Shown: positions 1 to 10,902 of the stretch, piece by piece | Layout: each line of letters opens with the position of its first letter | How positions within the stretch are numbered: position 1 is the stretch's first letter | DNA from: Siphonodentalium dalli | Taxonomy: Eukaryota > Mollusca > Scaphopoda > Gadilida > Siphonodentaliidae | NCBI GenBank assembly: GCA_032622095.1 | Contig: CP136063.1 | Span: forward strand, 208,741,934-208,805,933 | Direction of reading: 5' to 3' | Length of the DNA: 64,000 nucleotides | The notes under the pieces: model-generated | The model's database searches: none | What the model was told of the DNA's origin: nothing | What the model saw: only the letters and a program-made list of their open reading frames with translations | Translations under genes and position numbers: made by a program

Positions 1-450
1 CAGTGGTATGAGCAGACCTCATTTCAAAGTGGGATTGTACTGTAAACCTGCTGTAAACGCCGGAAGAACGCCATGTATAACGCTTGGGCGTAAAGCTTGC
101 GCCAGAGTAGCAGTGGCAGCACAATGTGGACGTTCGATGAGCGGGAACCAGTCCATAACACCCCACAACAGCGCAATAAGTTTTGGACAGAGCCTCATTG
201 AGCGTATTAGAGACAGGAAAGGCACGTAGTGGGCATTTGATTAAGCTTACTGTAGTCAAAAAAGACAAGATTAATTTCTTGCTTGCTCTCTCTCTCCTGG
301 CCAGAACGCCGAGCCTCTGCGCTTGTTTTGTGCATGCATAAAACAAGCGCGGCGCTCTGGCACCTATGGACGACCATGGAGATCCTCGCCCGTTGTAGCC
401 AGTGTCCACTGCGTCACCAATTGGTTCTTGGAGACCTTAGTGCGTTTAGG

Positions 451-545
451 TGGCCGCTTTGGTACTTTTGCAGCGCAATGAGAGCGCCGGCCTGAGTGTG
501 ACAGGGGCTTTAGCGGATGTTGGCACGTGTTCGAACCCCGTCTTG
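451..545 (+). repeat. Possible decayed tRNA-derived SINE head
   Basis: The stretch has a box A-like segment near 471-486 and a box B-like TTCGAA core near 528-537, spaced roughly as in a pol III promoter. The bases around them do not fold into a good cloverleaf, so it is not a working tRNA gene. A SINE head is the best reading, with no confirmed tail or target duplication. The rest of 1-1112 shows no gene or clear repeat. Confidence 0.25.
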
Positions 546-1110
546 AATGGGAGAAACTAGGTCCAGATTTCAAACTTTATCTGAGTTGAGGGAAATCTTA
601 ATCTGCTATTCCGATCGATACATAGCTATTTCAGTTCACGCACATATTTATAAGAAATGGACACTCATTTTGTTGGCCTTCGAGTATACGTGTCTTAAAG
701 ACATATTATGGACTGGGTCGGGTGTGTGAAACTGATAAGTTAGTATTCATGCGGTATGTTAATCGGGGGAATGTAGCATTCTACTAACATCGCCGAAAAT
801 CTCCAACACATCGACCGTACCACTGCGTTAAAAACATCGTCTGAACTATAGCTCAATTGTAAATATAAAATTTACCTCTCGATTCGGACGCAACTGTCGG
901 CGATAAACTAACGCAAACGATTTCGCCACCAACAGTCACTGCATTTAAATAATATATAATAATGACGGTATGTGTGTCAATTTCGATATACATGTATAGA
1001 CTATAGTAGTTGTTAAAATAACTACTTAGAGCAAGAGTATTCTTCATTTCTGTATGACATATTGTGTAAATCGCAAACCACATGTATGAGAGTCTCCAAT
1101 CTCAATCCTG

Positions 1111-1124
1111 ACTTCTGTTTTCAG
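1111..1124 (+). other. 3' splice site before PPT2-like copy 1
   Basis: A pyrimidine-rich run ending in CAG (AG at 1123-1124) lies 35 bases before the chosen ATG at 1160. It suggests an intron in the 5' UTR, with a non-coding first exon somewhere upstream that I cannot place. PPT2-like copy 2 has an acceptor in the same relative place, which supports the call. Confidence 0.5.
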
Positions 1125-1159
1125 ATTCTGAAACTTTGCTGTTCCCGACAGATCCCAAG

Positions 1160-2032
1160 ATGGGCATACGTTGGAGTCACGTGATCGCAGTTCTGGTGTC
1201 ACTATATTTACGACGTCTAGCGGCGTATAAACCAATTGTGATGATGCACGGACTCAAAGGGAGCGCTACAGAATTCACGAAGATGATCAAATTGGTCGAG
1301 ACTATTCACCCGGGAACTAACATTACCGCCATTACAGACTATAGCGGAATTTACAGCTTAGAAGCATTGTGGCGCCAAGTGAAAACTATAAAGGTGAAAG
1401 TTCAAAAGGTTATGGACCAGAATCCAGAGGGCGTGCATTTCATATGTTATTCTCAGGGAGGTTTAGTTTGTAGAGGTTTGTTGCAGACGATGAAACACAA
1501 TGTGGATACATTCATTGCACTCAGTTCACCTTTATCCGGCCAATTTGGAGACACTGAATATATGAAATATTTCTTCCCAAAGTTTCTGAAGGACAACATA
1601 TACAAACTATTCTACACAGAAAAGGGACAGGACATCTCTGTGGCGAATTACTGGAACGACCCACACCATCAAGGTTTATACTTCAAAGAATCAAAATACT
1701 TGGCAGTTCTTAATAATCAGAGCTTGCCAAGTAACCCAAACAGTGTTGCTTACAAATCAAATTTTCTCAGACTCAAGAAACTCGTTTTGATTGGTGGACC
1801 CGATGATGGAGTTATCACGCCTTGGCAATCAGCTCACTTTGGATTTTTCGACGAAAAGGAGCGCATTGTTGAATTTAAGAACACAGCTTGGTTTAAGAAT
1901 GACTCATTCGGTCTGAAGACACTGTACGATCGAGGAGCATTAGCATCGCATACAGTGTCGGGTGTACAACATCATCATTGGCCCCTCAACTACTCCGTAT
2001 TCAAACATTTTATTTTGCCTTATTTGACGTAG
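1160..2032 (+). CDS. PPT2-like: Palmitoyl-protein thioesterase 2-like hydrolase, copy 1
   Basis: Seen: a 290-residue protein read from the ATG at 1160 in one exon; the frame is open 24 bases further upstream but without another ATG. Residues 1-22 form a signal peptide. An alpha/beta hydrolase follows with the nucleophile motif CYSQGG (Ser98), the acid in GGPDDGVI (Asp215/216) and the histidine in GVQHHHW (His271). There are several N-glycosylation sequons. Known: PPT2 is a soluble lysosomal thioesterase that removes long-chain acyl groups from S-acylated substrates; the human protein is 302 residues, so this one is full length with a complete triad. Inferred: it is a lysosomal or secreted acyl-thioesterase. 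Upstream lies a probable 5' UTR intron and downstream a polyadenylation signal. A close paralogue is at 37599-38471. The segment at about 1378-1594 is far closer to that paralogue than the rest, which suggests gene conversion. PPT1-like assignment is less likely because the PDDGVI.PWQS block is PPT2-type. Confidence 0.92.
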   Translation: MGIRWSHVIAVLVSLYLRRLAAYKPIVMMHGLKGSATEFTKMIKLVETIHPGTNITAITDYSGIYSLEALWRQVKTIKVKVQKVMDQNPEGVHFICYSQGGLVCRGLLQTMKHNVDTFIALSSPLSGQFGDTEYMKYFFPKFLKDNIYKLFYTEKGQDISVANYWNDPHHQGLYFKESKYLAVLNNQSLPSNPNSVAYKSNFLRLKKLVLIGGPDDGVITPWQSAHFGFFDEKERIVEFKNTAWFKNDSFGLKTLYDRGALASHTVSGVQHHHWPLNYSVFKHFILPYLT

Positions 2033-2072
2033 TTAAATGTACATTTGGTATTTGAACAATGAAATATATAAT

Positions 2073-2078
2073 AATAAA
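2073..2078 (+). terminator. Polyadenylation signal of PPT2-like copy 1
   Basis: A canonical AATAAA lies 41 bases after the stop codon, the only one close by. It would give a very short 3' UTR. Confidence 0.6.
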
Positions 2079-2230
2079 CAGTGCAACTGCATGAGTGCAT
2101 GTTATGCCACAAGGCATATAAAAAAACTTGTAGGTTCAACTGTGCTCGCGTTTAGGTCTAATGTGACGTGATAGGGGCGTTCATCTATACCATTAATCCT
2201 TACGTGCACGCGGTCAATGTAAAGTGGATA

Positions 2231-2372
2231 AATAAGAAATTCACGACGGTTTCAAATTGATCGCGAGAAAAATTCAGCAAACTGCATGAACCCCGAAAAG
2301 GTTCATGTGGAGTTTGCTGATCTTTAATCGCGGTCAAAATCCATGACGACGTTGACTTCGCCGTTCATTTCT
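2231..2372. repeat. Imperfect foldback (inverted repeat)
   Basis: The two halves pair imperfectly: the left end reads ATAAGAAATTCACGACGG and the right end closes with CCGTTCATTTCTTAT. The centre is a tight hairpin around GGTTCATG and its complement. It looks like an old MITE. No coding potential. Confidence 0.55.
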
Positions 2373-2539
2373 TATAATTATATATTTAAATTAATTTTGG
2401 ATTTGGTTTGTTTTATATTATTTTTTTTTTTTAAAGGCTCGGGGGCCTTCGCGGTGGAATTACTGTTAAACTAGTCACTTCCGTTAAAACCGCCATTAAC
2501 TGTAAGAATATTACTGGTGGTAGGTTTAACCAAAGTTCA

Positions 2540-2815
2540 AGTAGTGTGGTCTCCCCGGTGTTGTATGTTTTGCTTATCGCTTACTATTCACATATTGTAC
2601 TGTAACATAATCTGGCTTTCGTTTACATAACACAGCGTATGAACTTGACAATAACAGTCTATTTTTTATTTATCATTGGTATAAGAACAAATCCTAGCTA
2701 TATATTAATATTCCTTATGTTTATGGCGCGCAGCTTTAACGGAAGCGACTATTTTAACAACAACAATGCAATCGCGACGGCCCCTCGTTCCTTTAATAAT
2801 TCTCTTCAAATAATA
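2540..2815 (+). repeat. Dispersed repeat family R1, copy 1
   Basis: This stretch shares blocks such as TTTGCTT...GTTTACATAACA, TTGACAATAACA and GGTATAAGAACAA with 41838-42135 and 63060-63340. The copies are diverged and the ends are unclear. No coding capacity is seen; it is an unclassified interspersed repeat. The span 2816-3460 holds nothing I can name apart from a TTAACCC end at about 3316 that may belong to the next element. Confidence 0.5.
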
Positions 2816-3460
2816 TATGGATAGATTAGGTTATACTCGCGACACATTTATACCGCAACACAACAGCGGCGTATGAAATAATCACACACCCTCTGCATTC
2901 ACACATGGGCCATATGGGATAAAGCGCTATATAAAAACTGTTTATTATTATTATTATGTGCATTTTAGCTTCCGTAAGAATCAGTAAAAATCGCGATACA
3001 GTTACACGAACGTTTCCGACGTTTATTAAGCAATAACTAAAAGTAGCACTTCATAAACAGCTATGTACCACCTTCGTCACTTCAAGCTGATCGTGTCCGC
3101 GCGCTCGCTGCGTGTTGTTATTGGGAAACTGTGTTGGAATTTGAACAGTATACGTTCATTACAATTGTTGTCGTAGTTTTCAAAAGTTGTTCAAATTATT
3201 AGTGTTCTATGAAAATGTATTAGTATATGATTATAAGTAATGACTTGCATGTGGATTGTGGTCATTGGTTTTGATCGGCAGAGTAAATAAAGGGATTCAC
3301 ACACTATGTGTATTTAACCCTTTACCCAACAAACCGGCCAAAACCGGCAAAATAAAGCTTCAACAGCCTAAAATATCTTCGGTCTGTCTCAATAGAACCA
3401 TACAAATATGGATATCATTGGAACCGGCTCATTGACCACATTGTGATGGTTACAGTTATG

Positions 3461-3686
3461 CCCTGTGCCAACGCATTCTCTTATATATGCGAGTCGACCA
3501 TAGGTCGCCTCGCATATATAAGAGAATGCATTGGCCTAAAAAATCTTTTTTTAACACTTTTTACCATTTTTTCTTACATCTTTAACAATTTTATAATTTT
3601 TAATGCGTTAAGCCAATGCATTCTCTTATATATGCGAGGCGACCTATGGTCGACTCGCATATATAAGAGAATGCATTGGCACAGGG
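3461..3686. mobile_element. MITE family A (double-hairpin inverted repeats)
   Basis: The element begins CCCTGTGCCA and ends TGGCACAGGG. Each terminal repeat of about 75 bases is itself a palindrome folding around GTCGACCATAGGTCGCC, so each single strand can form two separate hairpins as well as one long stem. An AT-rich core without coding sequence lies between. Other copies or parts: 29381-29460, 35810-36178, 37014-37354, 52804-53097 and a degraded form at 47155-47300. Flanking TTAACCC and GGGTTAA at about 3316 and 3697 hint that it sits inside a larger inverted-repeat element. No transposase is in the window. Confidence 0.8.
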
Positions 3687-3786
3687 CCCTTCTGTTGGGT
3701 TAATCTGCCGGTCAAAATTCAATGACACCAATCGATCGGCATGTCATTTCTTACAACAATTCTTAGCTGGATATAAGTGTTGTTAA

Positions 3787-4330
3787 GTTCCAGTCATGTT
3801 GCATTTCGAAGTAGAGTATCCATGCGAAGAAATTGCCGGTTTAGCTTGAAAGAGTGCAGGCATGTTCATTTCAAGAATTTTGACACATGAAGCTAACAAT
3901 TTTTTGTTGTAGATAAAAAACAACACACCGTTCTACGATAATATTGAGTAAATTATTGTGAAGTCGGTGCAATAGTCGTAACGGAAAGGGAAATTATAAA
4001 ACGATACTGAGTAGGCCGGATATTTGAAATTCAGAGCTATGCAAAACAGAAACGTATATACACAACGTCACTCGGCTGTGAATTTTCCTGTCCAATATAG
4101 TAGCTGCATAATACTATAAAGCTATTGGTGTATTTGGTCCACGGTGTTCATGTAAAAGTCAAAGTAGGAACATTACCCCATAGAATTAACGTCGACCATA
4201 ACGCTATTTATGCACACCGCGTTTTAATTGCAAATTAAAAACAATAATTATGCAAATTAGCAAACACCACAGTTCGCCATTGTTTCGAAAGTTAGGGTGT
4301 TGTCATGAGATTATTATAAAGATAAAAGAT
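3787..4330 (+). repeat. Dispersed repeat R2, copy 1
   Basis: It is a diverged relative of about 18090-18620. The clearest shared block is AAATTAGCAAACACCACAGT with GCG..TTTTAATTGCAA just before it. Function and class are unknown. The following 4331-6120 shows no gene or clear repeat except a short (AT)n run at 5072-5092 and one GCTCTTTAT-type R1 fragment near 5550-5620. Confidence 0.4.
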
Positions 4331-6124
4331 ATCTGCACGTGAAATACTAACAATTATCTAAATGTTACCATGGGGGTGGTGGTGAATTAAGAATGGGATG
4401 AACGATAACAACGCTAAATTATATACCAGACCGATTGTTTTTGCCAAATCCAAACGTGCTGAATACTCAAACATTCTACGGACCGTTCATTTCCGACAAT
4501 CTCCGGTTGATTTTCGGGGTCAAGGTGTTGACCTAAGAACTCAATGTAGTTCACATGTTTATGACCACATTGAGTCAGGGGCGTGTCTATTGGAGAGCGG
4601 AATTAATATCGAGTGTATGTAAATACATGTATATATGTCTTTATTGCCTCCTTCTAAGGAGAGATTGAATATATTACATAATAACCACAGCCTAACACCA
4701 ATTAAAGACAAGATAACCCAGCAGATAGCAATTGCATGCATGGTATGAGACTTCCCGTTTAAAAGATCATATACTGCGTGTTTGTATTTTGTTGACCAAC
4801 AAATCGGAAACGAATAAGGTTGATCTTAATTCGGTCTTATCAATTGATTATATGCATAGTTAGTGCAGATGATAAATGAAATTGATAAATATGTATGTAT
4901 CTCTTCGCTGATTTCTCCAGATCATAACACTGGCTTTTAATTAGCCTATATTTATATACGGACGGTAATGAAGGCATATTCCACATTCCTTCTATGGCAA
5001 TGGTACATGTATTATGCTCTGGTGTTTTGTGTCGAATGCTCATCGGACATTCACATGCTATTGCAAATCGTGTATATATATATATATATATTGTAAATAT
5101 TCATCCATTTCACCATTATCTCTTAATTTCGATTCCATTTATGTTTCTGATAACCAATTGCAGGTATTAACGAGCGTAATGTAATTACACATTTAAATAG
5201 TTCATTCTATAGGGAGCTGTGCATTCGGCATTGGCCATGTGTGATTAGTGATTTTCAGCTTATGTCGTGCTATATATGAATAAACTTCCATATATTATAT
5301 TTGTGACGGGTTCATTCTTTATAAGTTTTGGTACATGACTGTGTAAACAACATGTATATTATGTCTGTATATTTTTTGGAGGGGTGTACTTGTTTGTCCG
5401 AAAATTCATCAAGAGTGCCAAAAGATATCGATGACCTTTTTGATAAAGATTGAGAGAATATTGGTAATGTTTCTGTTGCGACTATTGAATAGTGCTGCTA
5501 GCTCTGTATATATGTATTAGTTATGTCATGGTAATATTCACCAAGCAACTGGACGCTCTTTATTTTGTCATATCAGGTAAACCCCAGCAATACAAATGTG
5601 CTCTTTATCGTCACATGCAGCGGACGAAAGGACACATCGCCACTCTCTTTTTGATGCCACAGGGGCGGTTTTAATATTTCAGTAAGTCGTTCCATGGCGG
5701 ATACTGTCTGTAAATATATACGAGTAAACTAAACACCCCACTCCAAAAAGTATGTTCCGCCTCATATATTTCGGGTGTGTTTTCATCAACGCTATGCGTT
5801 CCTTGTTATGAAATATGGCGCAGGTATTCTTGATCTGAAGTGTAATCCACCCTGTAAGTGGGTATGCAAGTAGTGTTTGGGCTTGAATGGGCGCCGATAA
5901 AAGGGAGAATGGCACTTTAAAAATATCACAGGACGACATTTAGAGAACCGAATGTACATGGTTAATCACATACCAATCATATTGTTAAGTGCGTGAGGTC
6001 CTTTCCAAATATGCGAATTTCACCAACTGTGTATACATGAGCGACTCCTTGTGATGACATTCGCCCTTACCATACCCATCAGTTTGAGCACAATTTGCAC
6101 GATACGTGTGCATACATACACACT

Positions 6125-6440
6125 AAATAACAGGGTTGTATATCTGCCCCTTTAGGGGGCAAATCTGCCCCCATCATGTGGTTGTTATGACACTTTCTCC
6201 ATTAGCTAGGGGGCAGACTTCCCCTCCTGCATGGTGGGGACAATTAACTTACCCCATAAAAGAGATAGATAATTACCATTGTTGCCACTTCTTGTGGGAA
6301 ATGTTACAATTTTAGAGGGTAATGTTTCAAATCCTTGGGGGGCAATGTTGCCACTCCTTTGGGGGGGGGGCAAAATGTTGCCATTCTTTGTGGCCAGTTG
6401 TACCACTTTGGCCACTCCCGGGGGACAATCCTACTCCCTG
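6125..6440. repeat. Degenerate GC-rich tandem repeat
   Basis: Irregular units of about 30 bases with the theme GGCAATGTTGCCACTCCTTTGG are repeated, with G-runs of up to ten. The short open frames over it on both strands come from the repeats and are not genes. The stretch 6441-7059 contains nothing I recognise. Confidence 0.5.
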
Positions 6441-7059
6441 ACTGGAGCTTATCAACATATATGATGGGGTTTGCAGGAAGACAGTCACTAATGAAGTTAT
6501 GCCCCCAGGCAAAGTGCACCCATTTGAGAGTCAGCGCGTAGTTTTCTAAATCACGCTGACACCCAACTGCATGGGCATATAACTCATCATGGAAGCTGCA
6601 CAAATTTTAATTATAACCGTGATTGTATCTCGTGTATTATAATGTACGCACTATACATCATACATAATAAAACATCTCTCTCTATCCCCTTTGAGGTAAA
6701 CAGTATACAGTTATGGGTTAAAAGACCACACATCCAAATAGATAAGCTGTGTTGCTCATTAATTATTGAAAGCTCTCCAATAACAAAATGTCGCATATTG
6801 AAACGATTGTTATGTACATAACTGTTACCGTAATTTGTCAACAAACATTGCTAATCATGATATAAATTCGAATTTTAGTCTATATAGTATTAAAATATGT
6901 TTCAATGCTTATGACCTTTTCCAGTGATGTTTTTTTTACAGACATTAGTATCTTATTGGACTCTTTGATCAGCAACTCTGACTGAAACAATAATATTTAT
7001 ATAAAAATGGTTTTGTGCAGTGAAATCTTGTCATTGGAGAGTTATTAATGAAAATTAGA

Positions 7060-9235
7060 ACATTGAAGACAGTGCATTGTGAACTATCTCACTGCGCACG
7101 ATTATCTACGAATTGCTGTATACAGTATAATTATAATCGTCGTTATTATATTTTGGAAGCAATGTTTTTCGCTCCACATGAATTTACAACTACGACTAGC
7201 TAAACATAGTCTTAACTCTATCCGTGAGTTGCGAAACCAATGTGGTCTAACGGGGGTAACTTTTTACGAGGACGATAATGGTGCCGGTTAGAATTATATA
7301 AAGTGACGATTTTTCTGTCAGGGGCAGACAATGGGGAGGGGCAGCAAATTGTGTTGACGATTTCCACAAAACTCATTTCCATGATATGACGAATCTAATG
7401 TTTGGTTTAAACATGTCCAAAGTGGCGCCGTTCGAGTCGGGGTGTACTGAAGGGGTAGGGGCGCCAAAATTGATAAACATATTTTTAGCGTCGATCTCCA
7501 CCAAATTGATACACATTCTTCTCCATGATGCGAGGAATCTAATTTTGTGATTTAAAGACCCGAACTGGTGCCGTTTCGATGATAGATGCATGGGGGGGGG
7601 GGACTACAATTGCTGTTCTAACAAGAATTTGTTTAGTAGCCGATTACCACCAAACTTCTCCATGATATGAGGAATCTAATGCTGTGGTTTAAAATTTCAA
7701 AAGTGGGGGGTCGTTCGAGTCGGGTGCATAGAGGGGGTGGGACACAACATTGTTAAACATATTTTAGCGCCGATGTCCACCAAATTGACAAACATTCTTC
7801 TCCATGATACGAGGAATCTAATAAATAGTGTAGCTTAAAAACGCAAATTTGGAGCCATGTTGATGGTAGATTCATGGAGGGGGGTACTAAGTTTGATAAG
7901 ATGAGTCTAATTGTATGGTTTAAATATGTCAAAAGTGGCACTGCTTGAGTCGGGGAGGGTCACAAAAACTGATAAAAAATATTCTTAGCGCCAATTTCCA
8001 CAAAATTCAAACACGTTCTTCTCCAATGATACGAGGAATCAAATCGTGTGGGCTAAAGACTCTACATTTGGTGCCTATTTTTGCGAATGTCTGTCTGTGC
8101 GCTATTGGTACGTGCCAGGGGCAGAAATTGGGGAGGGCAGCAAAAATTATGATATATTTTTGTCGCCGATTTCCACCCAAGCTACATGCATACATAATCA
8201 TCATACATAAAGATATGGTGCCGTCCGAGTCAGCAGTGCACGGAGGGGGAGAGGGGAAGCAAAGTTGATAAAACAATATAACGCGGATTTTCACCAAATT
8301 GATACGAGGAATCTAATTATGCGATAAAAAGACGCCAATTTGGTGCCGTTTGGGTGAGAGATAGGGTGGTCTTTTGTTAGTTACCGATTACCACCAAACT
8401 TATACACAATATCATGTGTCTGATGGACGTGGTTTATATATGTCAGCAGCGACGCCGTTCGAATCATGAATGTGGGGGAGGGGCACAAAAGCTTATACAA
8501 ATTTGTTTTGAACTAATTTCCACCTAATTCAATCACGTTCTCGTGGTTCTTCTCCAATGATATGAGGAATGAAATCATATGGGTTAAAGACGCCATATTT
8601 GGCGCCGTTTGGGTCAGGGGTGGAGAGAGTAGGGGCACTAACATTGTTCAGAATGTTTTAATCGCCGATATCCACCATAGTTATTTACAATCATCTCCAG
8701 AATTCGTTCTGAGGAGTTTTTGCCGTTAAAATTTCACAACCTCCACAAATTGTGACATAATTAAGTCACTTGAACAGTTATATCTTCTCAACTGTCATAT
8801 GCATATTGGGATGGGAATCAGGGCATTCATCATTCATATAGTGAACTAGCAAAAACAGTTACATTGAAGAAAGCATTCAAGGTATATCTATCATTCTATT
8901 TAAGAGATACATTTAATTCTTGTAAAATGATGGACAATGTACCGTCGGCGGATGTCATGTTCGAATGGCTCATGTATTACAACACAATTGAGACTGTACC
9001 ATTCAAGATATTTTCCACAAAAAAGATACAATTTGTCAAGAGAGGTAGAAATGTACAGAGGGTCTGTTCAAAATAATGGTCGCAGTATACAGTCAAATGT
9101 AGTTTCGTCTTAGATAAAATAAAACAGTCAGTTGCAGACGACTTTTCACGATCTACTGGTATCTGACCAGGATAAATCTGCCGATACAGAGGATTTCATT
9201 AATTTTTAGAACAGACTCATAGCCTAACATAAACA
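7060..9235 (+). mobile_element. HINE/pearl-like element family B, copy 1
   Basis: Tandem units of about 160-180 bases, each with the theme CCACCAAATTGATACACATT then GATACGAGGAATCTAA, run from about 7290 to 8700. A conserved non-tandem tail follows (8740-9235). The whole layout recurs in reverse orientation at 38985-41315 and in truncated form at 20526-20890. The other copies carry a (GTCT)n microsatellite next to the tandem units, the layout described for pearl/DINE-1-like Helitron relatives. Helitron origin here is an inference, since the CTRR end was not located in this copy. A 70-codon frame at 8864-9076 lies in the shared tail and may be the relic of a coding region. Confidence 0.55.
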
Positions 9236-9536
9236 ATATATATACATATCTTTAAAACTTATATCTTCATTGATATATATATATAGCAACTTTTCTTTTA
9301 AACTGCGAATAATTATCTTTTATTTTTTTTGCGAACTAATGTGTTGATGTTCATGTTTGATCCCAATAAAACAATATTTAAAAAACAATGACAATTCCAA
9401 CCACGACAACTCTATAATTTAAACAAATGATAACATCTGAAGTACGCACAGTTGTAAATAAATAAATACTTCTTTATTGTGGGACGAATTTATCACGATA
9501 AATAAAATGACAATCATTCCAACAATGTGAGCCACT
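9236..9536. other. AT-rich intergenic stretch
   Basis: No gene, RNA or structured repeat is seen here. Base composition is strongly AT-rich. Confidence 0.4.
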
Positions 9537-9746
9537 CCCTTTCAGTGCCAAGTCCGATTTTTGTATCAACCCATATTTCCTTGATCATTTTTCAAATTTA
9601 TTGATTATAATAATGTGATACATTGATGGAAAGAGCTCTTATTAGAGCTCTTTCCATCAATGTATCACATTATTATAATCAATAAATTTGAAAAATGATC
9701 AAGGAAATATGGGTTGATACAAAAATCGGACTTGGCACTGACAGGG
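9537..9746. mobile_element. Near-perfect 210-bp foldback MITE
   Basis: Two arms of about 100 bases are almost exact inverse complements with a four-base loop (centre near 9642). The ends read CCCTTTCAGTGCCAAG and CTTGGCACTGACAGGG. The same end sequence bounds the 29339-29802 element, so they form one family. The near-identity of the arms implies recent origin or ongoing arm correction. Confidence 0.85.
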
Positions 9747-10216
9747 TTACATATTCCATATATAGGAATGACGTTTTGTGATGCCATTTGGATATAAAAT
9801 TTCTGACGTCAGGAGTGGTGTGGGCACACACGAAGCACACTGGTAATTGCAGCAACAGGCTTATAATGTCGCATTTTGAGGTTTGAAATCTCGTCTGTGG
9901 ATTTTGGGTTTGACATTTTTCTCTTTAAAATGGCGCCCATTTAAGCAGAACTGTAATCAAATGCTTAGCGGCAACTCATGAATTATCCTGACCATAAAGG
10001 TTTTATTTGCAATTCCGGCAATGTTCGCTGTTAATCGTTGTTTCGCTTAATTTTATAGGCTTGACGCTTGTATGTCAACAGCAACCAACACATATATGAC
10101 TATTGGCTGTTGGTGACGATATATTGGTGGATAATTAAATTGCGTTCTCTTTGCTCTACATGTACCATCCGCATTAGCAATAATGTATAACTAGTTTTTG
10201 TTCCCGTGCATAACAT

Positions 10217-10560
10217 ATACAATTAAAACAATCACCGAAAAAGCAAAACTACCATGCAGTGAGAATATACAGCGAAGCAATGTCTATCATTTTTAAACTG
10301 CTGTACTGTATAATGCAACGTATTGGTGCGAAAGTACGTCCTGATTTTTATCACATCCGCATGAGCATGCATTGTTACCACGATGCAACATATCAAATGA
10401 CAACTATTACCGAAACGGAAAATACCGGTTCTTGGTAAAGAGTATACCAGTGAGAATATACAATGCACAGCGAAGAAAGGCTATCATTTTAAAATGTTGT
10501 ACTTTATATTGCATCAGCTGCGAAATAACATCCTTGTTCCCACCCAGCCGCAGTATGTTT
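10217..10560. repeat. Repeat family R3, two tandem-like copies
   Basis: The block AATATACAGCGAAG...GGCTATCATTTTAAA followed by TTGTACT.TATATTGCA appears twice here (about 10260-10330 and 10450-10520), again at 12330-12475, and partly at 14740-14790. The first copy differs most. It does not encode a protein. The stretch 9747-10216 holds nothing I recognise. Confidence 0.5.
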
Positions 10561-10810
10561 AAGGGAAGACGCACGTTTTGCATCTCAGCCCAATTTTTCA
10601 TTGATCCACAGGCATTACATGAAACATTTCGAACATAGTAGTTGCCTTTCTAAAAGAAAATAATCATTAAATTTCACAAATCACGAATAAATAAGTCTCC
10701 TCTCATGATCCTCAGATATGATATCATGGATATATGAACTGCACTTGGTACCTGAAAACAGTGAAATTTAAAATATTTTTCATGCCAAAAAAGTAAAGTG
10801 AATGAGGTTA

Positions 10811-10902
10811 TTTGTGAAATTTGGTACAAGCGATTATATTTAAGAACCATTGGGTATTCCCAATGGTTCTTAAATATAATCACTTGTACCAAATTTCACA
10901 AA
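10811..10902. repeat. Near-perfect hairpin
   Basis: Arms of about 44 bases (TTTGTGAAATTTGGTACAAG and its complement at the far end) flank a four-base loop TATT near 10855-10858. Only one mismatch was noticed. It is probably a minimal MITE. A pre-miRNA-like fold is possible but the arms are more perfect than usual for one. Confidence 0.75.

Noticed and set aside
451-545. Functional tRNA gene
   Set aside because: Box A- and B-like motifs are present but no acceptor or anticodon stems can be drawn.
10811-10902. microRNA precursor
   Set aside because: Stem is almost perfect with a four-base loop, typical of MITE hairpins; small-RNA reads would be needed to say otherwise.
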